Shown: positions 1 to 5,386 of the stretch, piece by piece
How the letters are laid out: every line of letters starts with the position of its first letter
Position numbering within the stretch: the first letter of the stretch is position 1
Assembly (NCBI GenBank): GCA_017960415.1
Contig: JAGCZE010000298.1
Location: 1 to 5,386, forward strand
Direction: 5' to 3'
Source of the DNA: Lachnospiraceae bacterium
GTDB taxonomy: Bacteria; Bacillota_A; Clostridia; Lachnospirales; Lachnospiraceae
Length of the DNA stretch: 5,386 bases
Position numbers and translations under genes: made by a program
The notes under the pieces: model-generated
Database searches by the model: none
What the model saw: the letters and a program-made list of their open reading frames with translations, nothing else
Told to the model about the DNA's origin: nothing

Positions 1-105
1 GCCATCATCGTCAATATCGTAAGGAACGCAGTAAAAAAACTCTTCGCCCGGTTCAAGTCCCAATTTGTCGACCAGGCTCTTTTCTATATCATATTTTAAG
101 ATCAT
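1..105 (-). CDS. N-terminus of an unidentified protein, possibly a second ABC half-transporter (partial, runs off left edge)
   Basis: Only the first 35 codons are present; the frame is open to the window edge. The ATG at 105-103 is preceded by AGAGGA (minus strand, 116-111) at 5-base spacing. The start lies 24 bases after the stop of the DUF1854 gene, so the two are almost surely co-transcribed. The visible peptide has a short basic/acidic helix-like start (ILKYDIEKSLVDKLGL). It continues with a P-G-E-E-x-hydrophobic stretch and a D-rich segment (YDIDDDG). This pattern loosely parallels residues 11-42 of the ABC protein encoded at 3116-795, where LLSDNSITPDSII is followed by SASDMNTE and ADG. 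I therefore infer that this gene may encode a partner half-transporter with the same N-terminal domain. That is inference from about 30 residues; it could be an unrelated protein. That a coding region starts here is well supported; the function is not. Confidence 0.7.
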   Translation of the reverse strand, partial: MILKYDIEKSLVDKLGLEPGEEFFYCVPYDIDDDG

Positions 106-129
106 ACCTATCCTCTTTAAATCTTAGCT

Positions 130-699
130 TTACAGGAAAAGGTCCAGCTTTTTCCTCTCCCCTATCGAAAGCTTCATAATATCGGGTATCTCAAACCTGT
201 TCTCATCGATATCCGAGATCAGGATCCTTGTGTCGCTCAAATGTACCACAGAGCTTCCGCCGATATTGATCGTGAACCTGCAGGCTCCCCTGTCGGTAAC
301 CACATCAAAATACGCGTAACCGTACTCATCCTTAATATTGATGATCTTCGTGATGATCGGCGTAAAATACCTCAGGTTCATCTGTTCCTCAAGCATCTGC
401 CGCACATCGGGCTTCACATCATTCATGTCCCTGATAATGCCGATCTCCTGGGAATTCTCAGCAGGTGTCCTGATGGAAATGTAGTGCTGCGGATCCGTAA
501 ACGGGAACATCCTTACAACATGAACACGGTCATAATTCTCATCACCGGTCTTCAAGCTCACAAATCCGCCTTCCGTACGGTTAAACTCTGCATTCTCCGA
601 ATTGAGATACCTGACTTTAAGCATCTCTTCGGTCTCTTTTTCCATGGCTTCAAGGTCGAATTCCTTCTCCTCGCCGCCGAAACCTCTTCCTCCGTGCAT
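130..699 (-). CDS. DUF1854 family protein (cyanophycin-metabolism-associated type)
   Basis: A 189-residue soluble protein with no signal peptide or membrane segment. After a Gly-rich start and an acidic helix (residues 1-30) the DUF1854 pattern is clear. It comprises VRYLN (29-33), VRMFPFTDPQHYISI (62-76), the core EIGIIRDM (85-92), a helix to about 108, then LRYFTPIITKI (109-119). It ends with VVTDRGACRF (133-142) and the domain end DTRILISDIDENRFEIPD (156-173), followed by a basic C-terminal helix. From memory, proteobacterial members sit beside an ABC transporter and cyanophycin synthetase genes; the molecular role is unknown. Here it lies between an ABC half-transporter gene and another gene that starts 24 bases downstream, so it is probably an accessory factor of that transporter. 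The start is fixed by AGGAGGAG (713-706), 6 bases before the ATG. The 95-base gap from the ABC gene is filled by a palindromic repeat. Family assignment is confident; function is open. Confidence 0.88.
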   Translation of the reverse strand: MHGGRGFGGEEKEFDLEAMEKETEEMLKVRYLNSENAEFNRTEGGFVSLKTGDENYDRVHVVRMFPFTDPQHYISIRTPAENSQEIGIIRDMNDVKPDVRQMLEEQMNLRYFTPIITKIINIKDEYGYAYFDVVTDRGACRFTINIGGSSVVHLSDTRILISDIDENRFEIPDIMKLSIGERKKLDLFL

Positions 700-722
700 T
701 ACTTTCTCCTCCTACTCTATCC

Positions 723-792
723 ACACCTGATTGCCTTCCCCTTGAGGGGGATGGTGCTTAGGTCAGCAAAGCTGACCCTGCGGATGAGGTGT
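723..792. repeat. Palindromic intercistronic repeat with cloverleaf-like fold
   Basis: This element fills most of the gap between the ABC and DUF1854 genes, starting about 2 bases after the ABC stop codon and ending just before the DUF1854 ribosome binding site. It contains three nested or adjacent inverted repeats. An outer stem pairs ACACCT (723-728) with AGGTGT (787-792). One hairpin pairs 734-741 with 747-754 (CCTTCCCC against GGGGATGG, one mismatch). A perfect 7-bp hairpin pairs GGTCAGC (761-767) with GCTGACC (771-777) across an AAA loop. Read on the minus strand it begins ACACCTCATCCGC and carries CCCCTCAAGGGGAAGGC. From memory this resembles dispersed repeats seen in many copies in gut Clostridia genomes, but I could not check that. 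There is no U-tract after the hairpins on the minus strand, so it is not a simple terminator. It may affect stability or translation of the two-gene mRNA. Confidence 0.65.
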
Positions 793-794
793 CT

Positions 795-3116
795 TTACTC
801 AATCCCTCGCATCGCCAGTGCCTTCGTCTGCAGCTCCATCAGCTTGTAATACGTTCCTTTGAGCGCCGCAAGCTCGTCCGCGGTTCCGCGCTCGGTGATC
901 TCACCATGGTCTATTACCACCAGGAAATCCGCATCTCTCAGGGTCGAAAGCCTGTGTGCGATCGAAATCGTCGTCCTGCCCTTTACCAGATAATGTATCG
1001 ACTGCTGTATTGCCCGTTCGGTCTCGGTATCCACCGAAGCGGTTGCCTCGTCAAGTATCAGCACCTTCGGATTCGCCAGGATCGCCCTTGCGATCGAAAT
1101 CCTCTGTTTCTCGCCGCCTGAGAGCTCCCTGCCCGATGAACCGATCATCGTATCGTATCCGTCCGGCATTTTCATGATAAACTCATGTGCGCTGGCAAGC
1201 TTTGCGGCTTTCACGATATCCTCGCGGGAAGCGCTCCTGTCGGCATAAGCGATATTCTCCGCAACCGTGCCCATGAAAATATATGTTTCCTGCGAGACCA
1301 TCGCAACATTGCGTCTCAGGTCCTTGAACGAGATATCCCTGATATTGACACCGTCAAACATGATCTCGCCTTCATTGACATCATACAGTCTCGAGATCAG
1401 GTTAACGAGCGTTGTCTTGCCCGCACCGGATCTTCCGACGATTCCCAGCATCGTGCCCGCCGGGATATCGAGGGAGATATCCTTCAGCACAGGCTTGTTG
1501 ATCTCATATCCAAAGCTGACATTCTTCAGCTTAATATGTCCCTTGGGATTCATGAGCCTTAAGGGATCATCACTTTCCTTGACCTCAGGCAGCGCATCGA
1601 GTATTTCGAAAATGCGCTGCGCGCTGTTCATGCTGTCTGCCCACCAATGGAAAATATGCGAGAAGAAATTGATCGGTCCCTGCAGCTGCCCGACATAGCC
1701 CGTAAAGGTGATCAGGATACCGAGCTCCATTTCATTTCTGACAAGGATGAAATAAACACCGACCATCCACACCAGAATATTCAGGATCTGGAATGTTCCG
1801 CCGTAGATGAGTCTGAAATAATTCTGAAATGTAACGATAGCCATCTCGGAATCGCGCAGACGCTCATTGTTGTGCCTGAAACGGTCGATCTCACGCTTTT
1901 CCTGGCCGAAGGCCTTTACAACCCTCGCACCGGTCAGGTTGTCGTTAACCTGGGAATTGACCGATCTCTCGCTTCTGTGCCTGTGACCGTACATGCTCCA
2001 GAGCCTCGGTCTCAGATAATATCCGATCAGGATCGCCGCCGGGATCATGACTATCGCGATCAGCGCCATCTGCCATTTGATCGTAAACATTACGACGATC
2101 GTAGCAATAGTAAGCATTCCGTTAATGAAAATGTAGGGCATTCCGTCAATAAAGAAGCCCGTCACACGTTCCGCGTCGCTCAATGCTCTTGTCATAAGGC
2201 TTCCGGTCTGACGTGATCTGAAGAAGCTGATGGAAAGCTTGCCCATATTTGCGAAAATGCTCTTCTTGATGTCGCGCACCACGCCAGTAACAATCCTGGC
2301 TGTCAGCACGCCCTGCAGCATCTGAAAGCCCAGCAATACAAGCCTTGCCACCAGCATTCCGCCGACAACAACAATCAAGGCGGTAACGTATCTGCCGTCC
2401 TCGATCCCGAGGCGTGCCAGAAATTCAGGATTTTTTGCAAGAACATAGTCGTAGAGGACGGTTCCGTTCAGATACGGCCAAACCAGGTTCATAAGCGCCA
2501 TCGCGATATAGCAGAACAGCATGACCGCAATATACCCCGCATAAGGCTTGAAATATCCGAGAGTCCTTACAAATACCGACTTGCGGTCCATGCACTTCGG
2601 ACAGATCTTGCGGTTCTTGTTCGGATACATCATGCCGCAGATCGGGCAAAAATCGTTATCCTCTTCGTCGGGAATGAAAATCTTGTCCTGTTCCGGATTC
2701 TTGAGGCGGTCAAAGCTTCTGGTCAGCCTGTGCATGCTCTCTCGGTGCAGGTTCGAAAATGCGGTCAGGCGAAGGCTCACATCCTTCATAACAGCAACCA
2801 GCAGCGAACATGCTACCAGCGGCTCACAGACAAGTCTTTCGATCTTCTCCGTGTCATACAGCCGGATCGCCCAGTCCTTCGGTTTTTCGGAAATAGTGTT
2901 TTTGGAAATATATCCCTTGTACGAATGCACCTCCGCGGCATCCGCCGGAGAAGTGATAACTGCCAGCCGGCTCGCAGTCAGGACCACGTAGCCGTCAGCA
3001 TACTCGCACTCCGTATTCATATCGGATGCCGAAACAGCAATGATGCTGTCCGGTGTTATAGAATTGTCAGACAGGAGCTTCAGCACCTGCCCGGGTAATT
3101 TTTGATTTTTATCCAT
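795..3116 (-). CDS. ABC exporter-type half-transporter (fused membrane and ATPase domains) with N-terminal zinc ribbon
   Basis: A 773-residue type IV (exporter-fold) ABC protein. Residues 1-150 form an extra cytoplasmic domain with the motif ADGYVVLTASRLAV (40-53). A zinc ribbon follows: C157-P-I-C160 and C172-P-K-C175. The membrane domain (about 187-490) has six predicted helices, near 193-214, 243-265, 325-345, 349-368, 440-459 and 464-486. The ATPase domain shows Walker A GRSGAGKTT (561-569), Q-loop Q609, signature LSGGE (665-669), Walker B VLILDE with catalytic E690, D-loop SVDTETE and switch H721. All catalytic residues are present, so it should be active as a homodimer or heterodimer. 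Drug or lipid exporters usually have about 580 residues, so the N-terminal 180 residues are an addition. From memory, this zinc-ribbon architecture matches the ABC proteins associated with DUF1854 and cyanophycin genes; the substrate is unknown. An in-frame stop (3134-3132) with no other usable start forces the ATG at 3116, yet no Shine-Dalgarno is visible: the upstream bases are A-rich. Confidence 0.93.
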   Translation of the reverse strand: MDKNQKLPGQVLKLLSDNSITPDSIIAVSASDMNTECEYADGYVVLTASRLAVITSPADAAEVHSYKGYISKNTISEKPKDWAIRLYDTEKIERLVCEPLVACSLLVAVMKDVSLRLTAFSNLHRESMHRLTRSFDRLKNPEQDKIFIPDEEDNDFCPICGMMYPNKNRKICPKCMDRKSVFVRTLGYFKPYAGYIAVMLFCYIAMALMNLVWPYLNGTVLYDYVLAKNPEFLARLGIEDGRYVTALIVVVGGMLVARLVLLGFQMLQGVLTARIVTGVVRDIKKSIFANMGKLSISFFRSRQTGSLMTRALSDAERVTGFFIDGMPYIFINGMLTIATIVVMFTIKWQMALIAIVMIPAAILIGYYLRPRLWSMYGHRHRSERSVNSQVNDNLTGARVVKAFGQEKREIDRFRHNNERLRDSEMAIVTFQNYFRLIYGGTFQILNILVWMVGVYFILVRNEMELGILITFTGYVGQLQGPINFFSHIFHWWADSMNSAQRIFEILDALPEVKESDDPLRLMNPKGHIKLKNVSFGYEINKPVLKDISLDIPAGTMLGIVGRSGAGKTTLVNLISRLYDVNEGEIMFDGVNIRDISFKDLRRNVAMVSQETYIFMGTVAENIAYADRSASREDIVKAAKLASAHEFIMKMPDGYDTMIGSSGRELSGGEKQRISIARAILANPKVLILDEATASVDTETERAIQQSIHYLVKGRTTISIAHRLSTLRDADFLVVIDHGEITERGTADELAALKGTYYKLMELQTKALAMRGIE

Positions 3117-3210
3117 AATTTTTTTGATTGATTATAAAAGCCCCAAACAGACTAATCTCTCCCTGTTTCCTATAAAAAGTAATGATTATCTCAATTTTGA
3201 AAAACCGGAA

Positions 3211-3230
3211 TTTTTACAATCATGTAAAAA
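3211..3230. promoter_or_regulatory. Operator-like inverted repeat upstream of the ABC/DUF1854 operon
   Basis: A perfect 8-bp inverted repeat, TTTTTACA (3211-3218) and TGTAAAAA (3223-3230), separated by ATCA. The spacing and symmetry are typical of a site for a dimeric repressor. It lies about 95 bases before the ABC start codon, in the gap after the deoD terminator. As RNA on the minus strand it would form an AU-rich, weak hairpin followed by only a few U-poor bases, so a DNA-level operator seems likelier than a terminator. I cannot assign a regulator family, and AT-rich gaps produce such symmetry by chance fairly often. Confidence 0.35.
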
Positions 3231-3253
3231 ATGATCAAGGTTTTCCGAATGTC

Positions 3254-3268
3254 TGACAACAATTGTCA
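3254..3268. promoter_or_regulatory. Second operator-like inverted repeat (TGACAACAATTGTCA)
   Basis: A perfect 6-bp inverted repeat, TGACAA (3254-3259) and TTGTCA (3263-3268), with a CAA centre. It lies just downstream of the deoD terminator and about 140 bases before the ABC gene. The minus-strand half also reads TTGACA, a consensus -35 hexamer, but nothing resembling a -10 lies 16-18 bases after it. It could be a regulator site for the transporter operon; this is inference from symmetry alone. Confidence 0.28.
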
Positions 3269-3275
3269 AAAGTCG

Positions 3276-3305
3276 AAAAATGCCGGAAGCCGCAGGCTTC
3301 CGGCA
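3276..3305 (-). terminator. Rho-independent terminator of deoD
   Basis: A perfect 11-bp GC-rich stem, TGCCGGAAGCC (3281-3291) and GGCTTCCGGCA (3295-3305), with a 3-base loop. On the minus strand it is followed directly by TTTTT (3280-3276). It begins 46 bases after the deoD stop codon. The U-tract is on the minus-strand exit side only (the plus-strand exit has an A-run), so it acts for deoD and separates it from the ABC operon. Confidence 0.9.
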
Positions 3306-3351
3306 AAAAATGCAAACAACGTAAAACGGATCTATCGGTATGATATGCATA

Positions 3352-4059
3352 TCAGGCAATCTCAAGCGCTACTTCCATCATGCTACGGAAGGTAGTCTGC
3401 CTGTCCTCAGCCGAAAGCGCGATACCCTTATAGATATGATCCGAACACGAAAGCATACACAAAGCCTTCTTTCCTGCTCTTGCGGCATTCATGTAGAGGG
3501 CCGCAGCCTCCATTTCAACACCGAGCACGCCCATCTTCTTCCAACTGTCATTGGCTGTGGGGTTGTCACCGTAGAAGACATCGGAAGATACAACATTGCC
3601 GACAACATACTTAATGCCCTTTGCCTCAGCTGTTTCAACAGCCTTGCGCAGAAGTCCGAAATCCGCGATGGGAGCATATGTTCCGGGAAGGCAGAAAGTA
3701 GCCGCATAATTTGAATCGGTGCATGCGCCTTCAGCAATAACCAGATCGCCGAGCTCAAGCTGATCGTTGTAACCGCCGAACGAGCCTATTCTGATGATAT
3801 TCTCAACATCATAGAAATTGAACAGCTCATAAGTATAGATGCCTACCGAAGGCATTCCCATTCCGTGACCCATAACCGAAACGGTCTTGCCCTTGTATGT
3901 ACCGGTAAAGCCGAGCATGTTGCGTACTGTATTGAAGCACTTTACATCCTCAAGAAATGTATCGGCGATAAATTTTGCTCTCAAAGGATCTCCGGGCATA
4001 AGCACGGTTCTTGCGATATCTTCTTTATTCGCAGCGTTATGTGGTGTAGGTATTGCCAT
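3352..4059 (-). CDS. deoD: Purine-nucleoside phosphorylase, hexameric DeoD type
   Basis: Phosphorolysis of purine (deoxy)ribonucleosides to free base and (deoxy)ribose 1-phosphate in cytoplasmic purine salvage. The 235-residue product aligns along its whole length with Escherichia coli DeoD (239 residues) with a constant offset of +3. Visible active-site equivalents are H7, phosphate-loop G23 in MPGDPLRAK with R27, R46, R90 and S93 in RIGSFGG, and M183-E184 in GVEMEAA. The catalytic D207 is in SDHI and R220 in DRQTTF. All are intact, so the enzyme should accept inosine, guanosine and adenosine-type substrates. The C-terminus is a few residues shorter than in E. coli, outside the active site. 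The start is supported by a strong AAGGAGGGG (4075-4067), 7 bases before the ATG. It has its own promoter and a terminator, so it is most likely monocistronic. The symbol follows the sequence family. Confidence 0.96.
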   Translation of the reverse strand: MAIPTPHNAANKEDIARTVLMPGDPLRAKFIADTFLEDVKCFNTVRNMLGFTGTYKGKTVSVMGHGMGMPSVGIYTYELFNFYDVENIIRIGSFGGYNDQLELGDLVIAEGACTDSNYAATFCLPGTYAPIADFGLLRKAVETAEAKGIKYVVGNVVSSDVFYGDNPTANDSWKKMGVLGVEMEAAALYMNAARAGKKALCMLSCSDHIYKGIALSAEDRQTTFRSMMEVALEIA

Positions 4060-4102
4060 AAGTAAACCCCTCCTTATGTATAATATAGAAATTGCAACTT
4101 AG

Positions 4103-4131
4103 AGTATACCATATTTTTCATGGGATGTGAA
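4103..4131 (-). promoter_or_regulatory. Sigma-A type promoter of deoD
   Basis: On the minus strand, TTCACA (4131-4126; one mismatch to TTGACA) and TATACT (4108-4103; one mismatch to TATAAT) are separated by exactly 17 bases. The predicted start of transcription is near 4096, giving a leader of about 37 bases that contains the strong ribosome binding site. Confidence 0.72.
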
Positions 4132-4188
4132 GTTATTCTTTAGCCTTTTTCGCGATGTTGACAATATCCGACATCCCCCGCAAGAAAG

Positions 4189-4638
4189 TTAAGGCTTATG
4201 ATCTTCCCCTTCGGTCATCTCCGGACAAATCCCGGTCCGCCGTCTTGCAATATGATTGGCCCAGCGTTCGGGATAAAATCGGTAATAGCTGATATTGCGC
4301 GCTCTCCTGCGGTCCTGCATACGGCGCGAATTGGCCCAGAACAATGAGGGAAAAGCGATCGCAAATAAATAGAAAGGTCCGAGTATCATTGACTGCATCG
4401 TATGCCCGTATTCATGGGCAAGTACCGCAGGATCGTTCACATCGCATTTGCCCAGGAAAATGAACATTCCGAGACCCATGCTTGAATCGGGGCTGTTCCA
4501 TTCGGTCACGACACATTTTCTGTAGATATAATGCTTCCTGCGGATATTTACAAGAAAAACCGCAAGCCCGGCGATGTTCTGCACGATCCCCCATGTCCAA
4601 TGGAGCAGGATACCAAATACACCAAGTACACCGGTCAT
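4189..4638 (-). CDS. Small membrane protein with HEYGH zinc-metalloprotease motif
   Basis: A 149-residue protein from the chosen start. Hydrophobic segments lie at about 5-32 and 84-101, with basic stretches after each (RRK; RRMQDRRRAR). Between them is an HExxH motif, AHEYGHTMQS (H75, E76, H79). Further on, YPERWANH (122-129) offers E124 as a possible third zinc ligand, the arrangement of gluzincin-like peptidases. From memory, small proteins with HEYGHxxQS, a GPFYL-type hydrophobic segment and a late E-x-x-AN motif occur in Clostridia and Bacteroidetes; I know of no established function. It may be an active membrane protease or a degenerate relative. An ATG at 4653 would add five residues but has no Shine-Dalgarno. 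The ATG at 4638 has GGAGGGG six bases upstream, so I prefer it. The gene follows ispF by 87 bases, with no clear terminator between. The C-terminus is acidic and polar. Confidence 0.85.
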   Translation of the reverse strand: MTGVLGVFGILLHWTWGIVQNIAGLAVFLVNIRRKHYIYRKCVVTEWNSPDSSMGLGMFIFLGKCDVNDPAVLAHEYGHTMQSMILGPFYLFAIAFPSLFWANSRRMQDRRRARNISYYRFYPERWANHIARRRTGICPEMTEGEDHKP

Positions 4639-4644
4639 TCTGAT

Positions 4645-4651
4645 CCCCTCC
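4645..4651 (-). promoter_or_regulatory. Ribosome binding site deciding the start of the HEYGH protein
   Basis: GGAGGGG on the minus strand (4651-4645), with spacer ATCAGA before the ATG at 4638-4636. It overlaps the alternative upstream ATG (4653-4651), which itself is preceded only by CAAAAGA. Confidence 0.8.
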
Positions 4652-4725
4652 ATTCTTTTGACTCATTTGCGGATTTCTTTATTTGCGGTCAATGTGCCCA
4701 TCTGTCTCCGGCTTCATAAATTATG

Positions 4726-5265
4726 TCAAGGCCTCCCCGGGCATGTCATCCCGCAAGCACCGCAGCCCGCCCCGGGCAAGAACGTTGCGTCGGCTGCATT
4801 TTCAAGCAGGCATACTGCCTGTGCGGCAATGCCGAGACCCTCACCGGTGAATCCGAGGCCTTCTTCGGTGGTAGCCTTTATATTGACCTGATCGACATCG
4901 ATCTTAAGAGTTTTGGCGATATTCTCACGCATTTTTTCAATATGCGGAGCCATCTTCGGCCGCTGGGCAATGATCGTGGCATCGATATTGCCGACGTAGT
5001 AAAGCTTCTGTGCTATGCGCTCCCCAACCTTCTGCAGCAGGATAAGGCTTGAAATCCCCGCATAGGCCGGATCATTATCGGGAAAGAGCTTGCCGATATC
5101 ACCGAGCGATGCCGCTCCGAGCATCGCGTCCATGATCGCATGAACCAGCACATCGGCATCGGAGTGGCCCTTCAGTCCCTTCTCATAAGGTATCTCAACT
5201 CCGCCGATGATCAGTCTGTAGCCCTCCTCGAGCCTGTGTACGTCGTATCCGGTTCCTACCCGCAT
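4726..5265 (-). CDS. ispF: 2-C-methyl-D-erythritol 2,4-cyclodiphosphate synthase with Cys-containing C-terminal tail
   Basis: Converts 4-diphosphocytidyl-2-C-methyl-D-erythritol 2-phosphate to the 2,4-cyclodiphosphate with release of CMP, in the MEP route to isoprenoids; the family forms a cytoplasmic homotrimer. From the ATG at 5265 the product has 179 residues and matches E. coli IspF numbering without gaps. Metal ligands D8, H10 and H42 are present, as are H34 and D38 of [20 protein letters not shown] (54-63), IIAQRPKM (98-105), and [11 protein letters not shown] (131-141) with T132-T133, E135 and F139. E142 replaces the E. coli R142 of the trimer-axis pocket. E. coli IspF ends near 159, whereas here about 20 extra residues follow, including C168-G-A-C171-x3-C175. 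The tail is encoded by GC-rich DNA with two GCCCGGGG copies. An upstream in-frame TTG (5283) is unlikely because AGGAG lies 7 bases before the ATG. The HEYGH gene follows downstream. Confidence 0.96.
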   Translation of the reverse strand: MRVGTGYDVHRLEEGYRLIIGGVEIPYEKGLKGHSDADVLVHAIMDAMLGAASLGDIGKLFPDNDPAYAGISSLILLQKVGERIAQKLYYVGNIDATIIAQRPKMAPHIEKMRENIAKTLKIDVDQVNIKATTEEGLGFTGEGLGIAAQAVCLLENAADATFLPGAGCGACGMTCPGRP

Positions 5266-5272
5266 ATTTGTG

Positions 5273-5277
5273 CTCCT
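5273..5277 (-). promoter_or_regulatory. Ribosome binding site fixing the ispF start
   Basis: AGGAG on the minus strand (5277-5273), inside AAAAGGAG, with a 7-base spacer CACAAAT before the ATG at 5265. It excludes the in-frame TTG at 5283, since the site lies inside that extension. Confidence 0.85.
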
Positions 5278-5279
5278 TT

Positions 5280-5386
5280 TCAATTACTTCGATCAACATC
5301 TGCTTTGCTACGACTTTTCCAACAATCTGTTTCCACTGAAACGTGTCGCACTTCCGATGGCACATTATCTGAAATATCACTTATAA
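5280..5386 (-). CDS. Possible C-terminal fragment of an unidentified upstream gene (partial, runs off right edge)
   Basis: One minus-strand frame is open from the right edge for 34 codons. It ends in TGA (5282-5280), which abuts the ispF ribosome binding site (TGAAAAGGAG), an arrangement common within operons. The encoded end is hydrophilic (for example [15 protein letters not shown]) and matches no family I recognise. A second frame in the same stretch is also open and runs into ispF, ending at 5195. Neither can be chosen with certainty, and the stretch may simply be the ispF leader. Confidence 0.22.
   Translation of the reverse strand, partial: ISDISDNVPSEVRHVSVETDCWKSRSKADVDRSN

Noticed and set aside
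241..849. Long plus-strand open frames opposite the DUF1854 and ABC genes (also 1185-1562, 1647-2216, 2548-2991)
   Set aside because: They are antisense to clearly recognised minus-strand genes, resemble no family, and lack convincing ribosome binding sites.
3241..3269. TTGACA (3269-3264, minus strand) as the -35 of the ABC operon
   Set aside because: The 17-base-spaced position reads GGAAAA, which is not a -10 element.
3281..3305. The deoD hairpin acting as a bidirectional terminator
   Set aside because: The plus-strand side is followed by A residues, not T, and there is no plus-strand gene ending here.
4665..4688. Direct repeat ATTTGCGG at 4665-4672 and 4681-4688
   Set aside because: Only 8 bases, two copies, with no sign of further iterons or symmetry; likely chance.
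4701..4729. TTGACA (minus strand, 4729-4724) at the end of ispF as a promoter for the HEYGH gene
   Set aside because: It matches the -35 consensus, but no acceptable -10 hexamer lies 16-18 bases downstream.
5195..5380. 61-codon minus-strand frame overlapping the start of ispF
   Set aside because: Its first codon is GTG with no visible ribosome binding site, it overlaps ispF by about 70 bases in another frame, and its latter part is out-of-frame ispF. Its upstream half reads somewhat like protein, so it is not fully excluded.

Overview
The window looks like chromosomal core and near-core DNA of an anaerobic Gram-positive member of the Clostridia, most likely a Lachnospiraceae-type bacterium. 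The grounds are the strong AGGAGG-type ribosome binding sites, the moderate GC content with AT-rich gaps, a non-mevalonate (MEP) isoprenoid gene, and a palindromic intergenic repeat of a kind I recall from gut Clostridia genomes. The genus cannot be fixed from sequence reading alone. Every supportable gene lies on the minus strand, so transcription runs from the right edge to the left edge.

Right part (about 5386 to 4189): a possible C-terminal fragment of an unrecognised gene at the edge, then ispF (MEP pathway) with an unusual cysteine-containing C-terminal tail. After an 87-base gap comes a small membrane protein with an HEYGH metalloprotease motif. Middle (about 4131 to 3281): deoD, a hexameric-type purine nucleoside phosphorylase. 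It forms a self-contained unit with a good sigma-A type promoter, a strong ribosome binding site and an intrinsic terminator.

Left part (3280 to 1): an intergenic region with two operator-like inverted repeats, then an apparent operon. The operon encodes a 773-residue ABC exporter-type half-transporter with its own N-terminal domain and zinc ribbon, then a DUF1854 protein. It ends with the first 35 codons of a third gene cut by the window edge, whose start resembles the N-terminus of the ABC protein. A roughly 70-base palindromic element with a cloverleaf-like fold sits between the first two genes. DUF1854 plus this kind of ABC protein is known, from proteobacterial gene neighbourhoods, as a cyanophycin-metabolism-associated pair. 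No cyanophycin gene is visible here, and the transported substrate is unknown. This operon is the least understood and most interesting part of the window.

No tRNA, rRNA, CRISPR array, complete insertion sequence or phage gene was seen. No plus-strand reading frame looks like a real gene.
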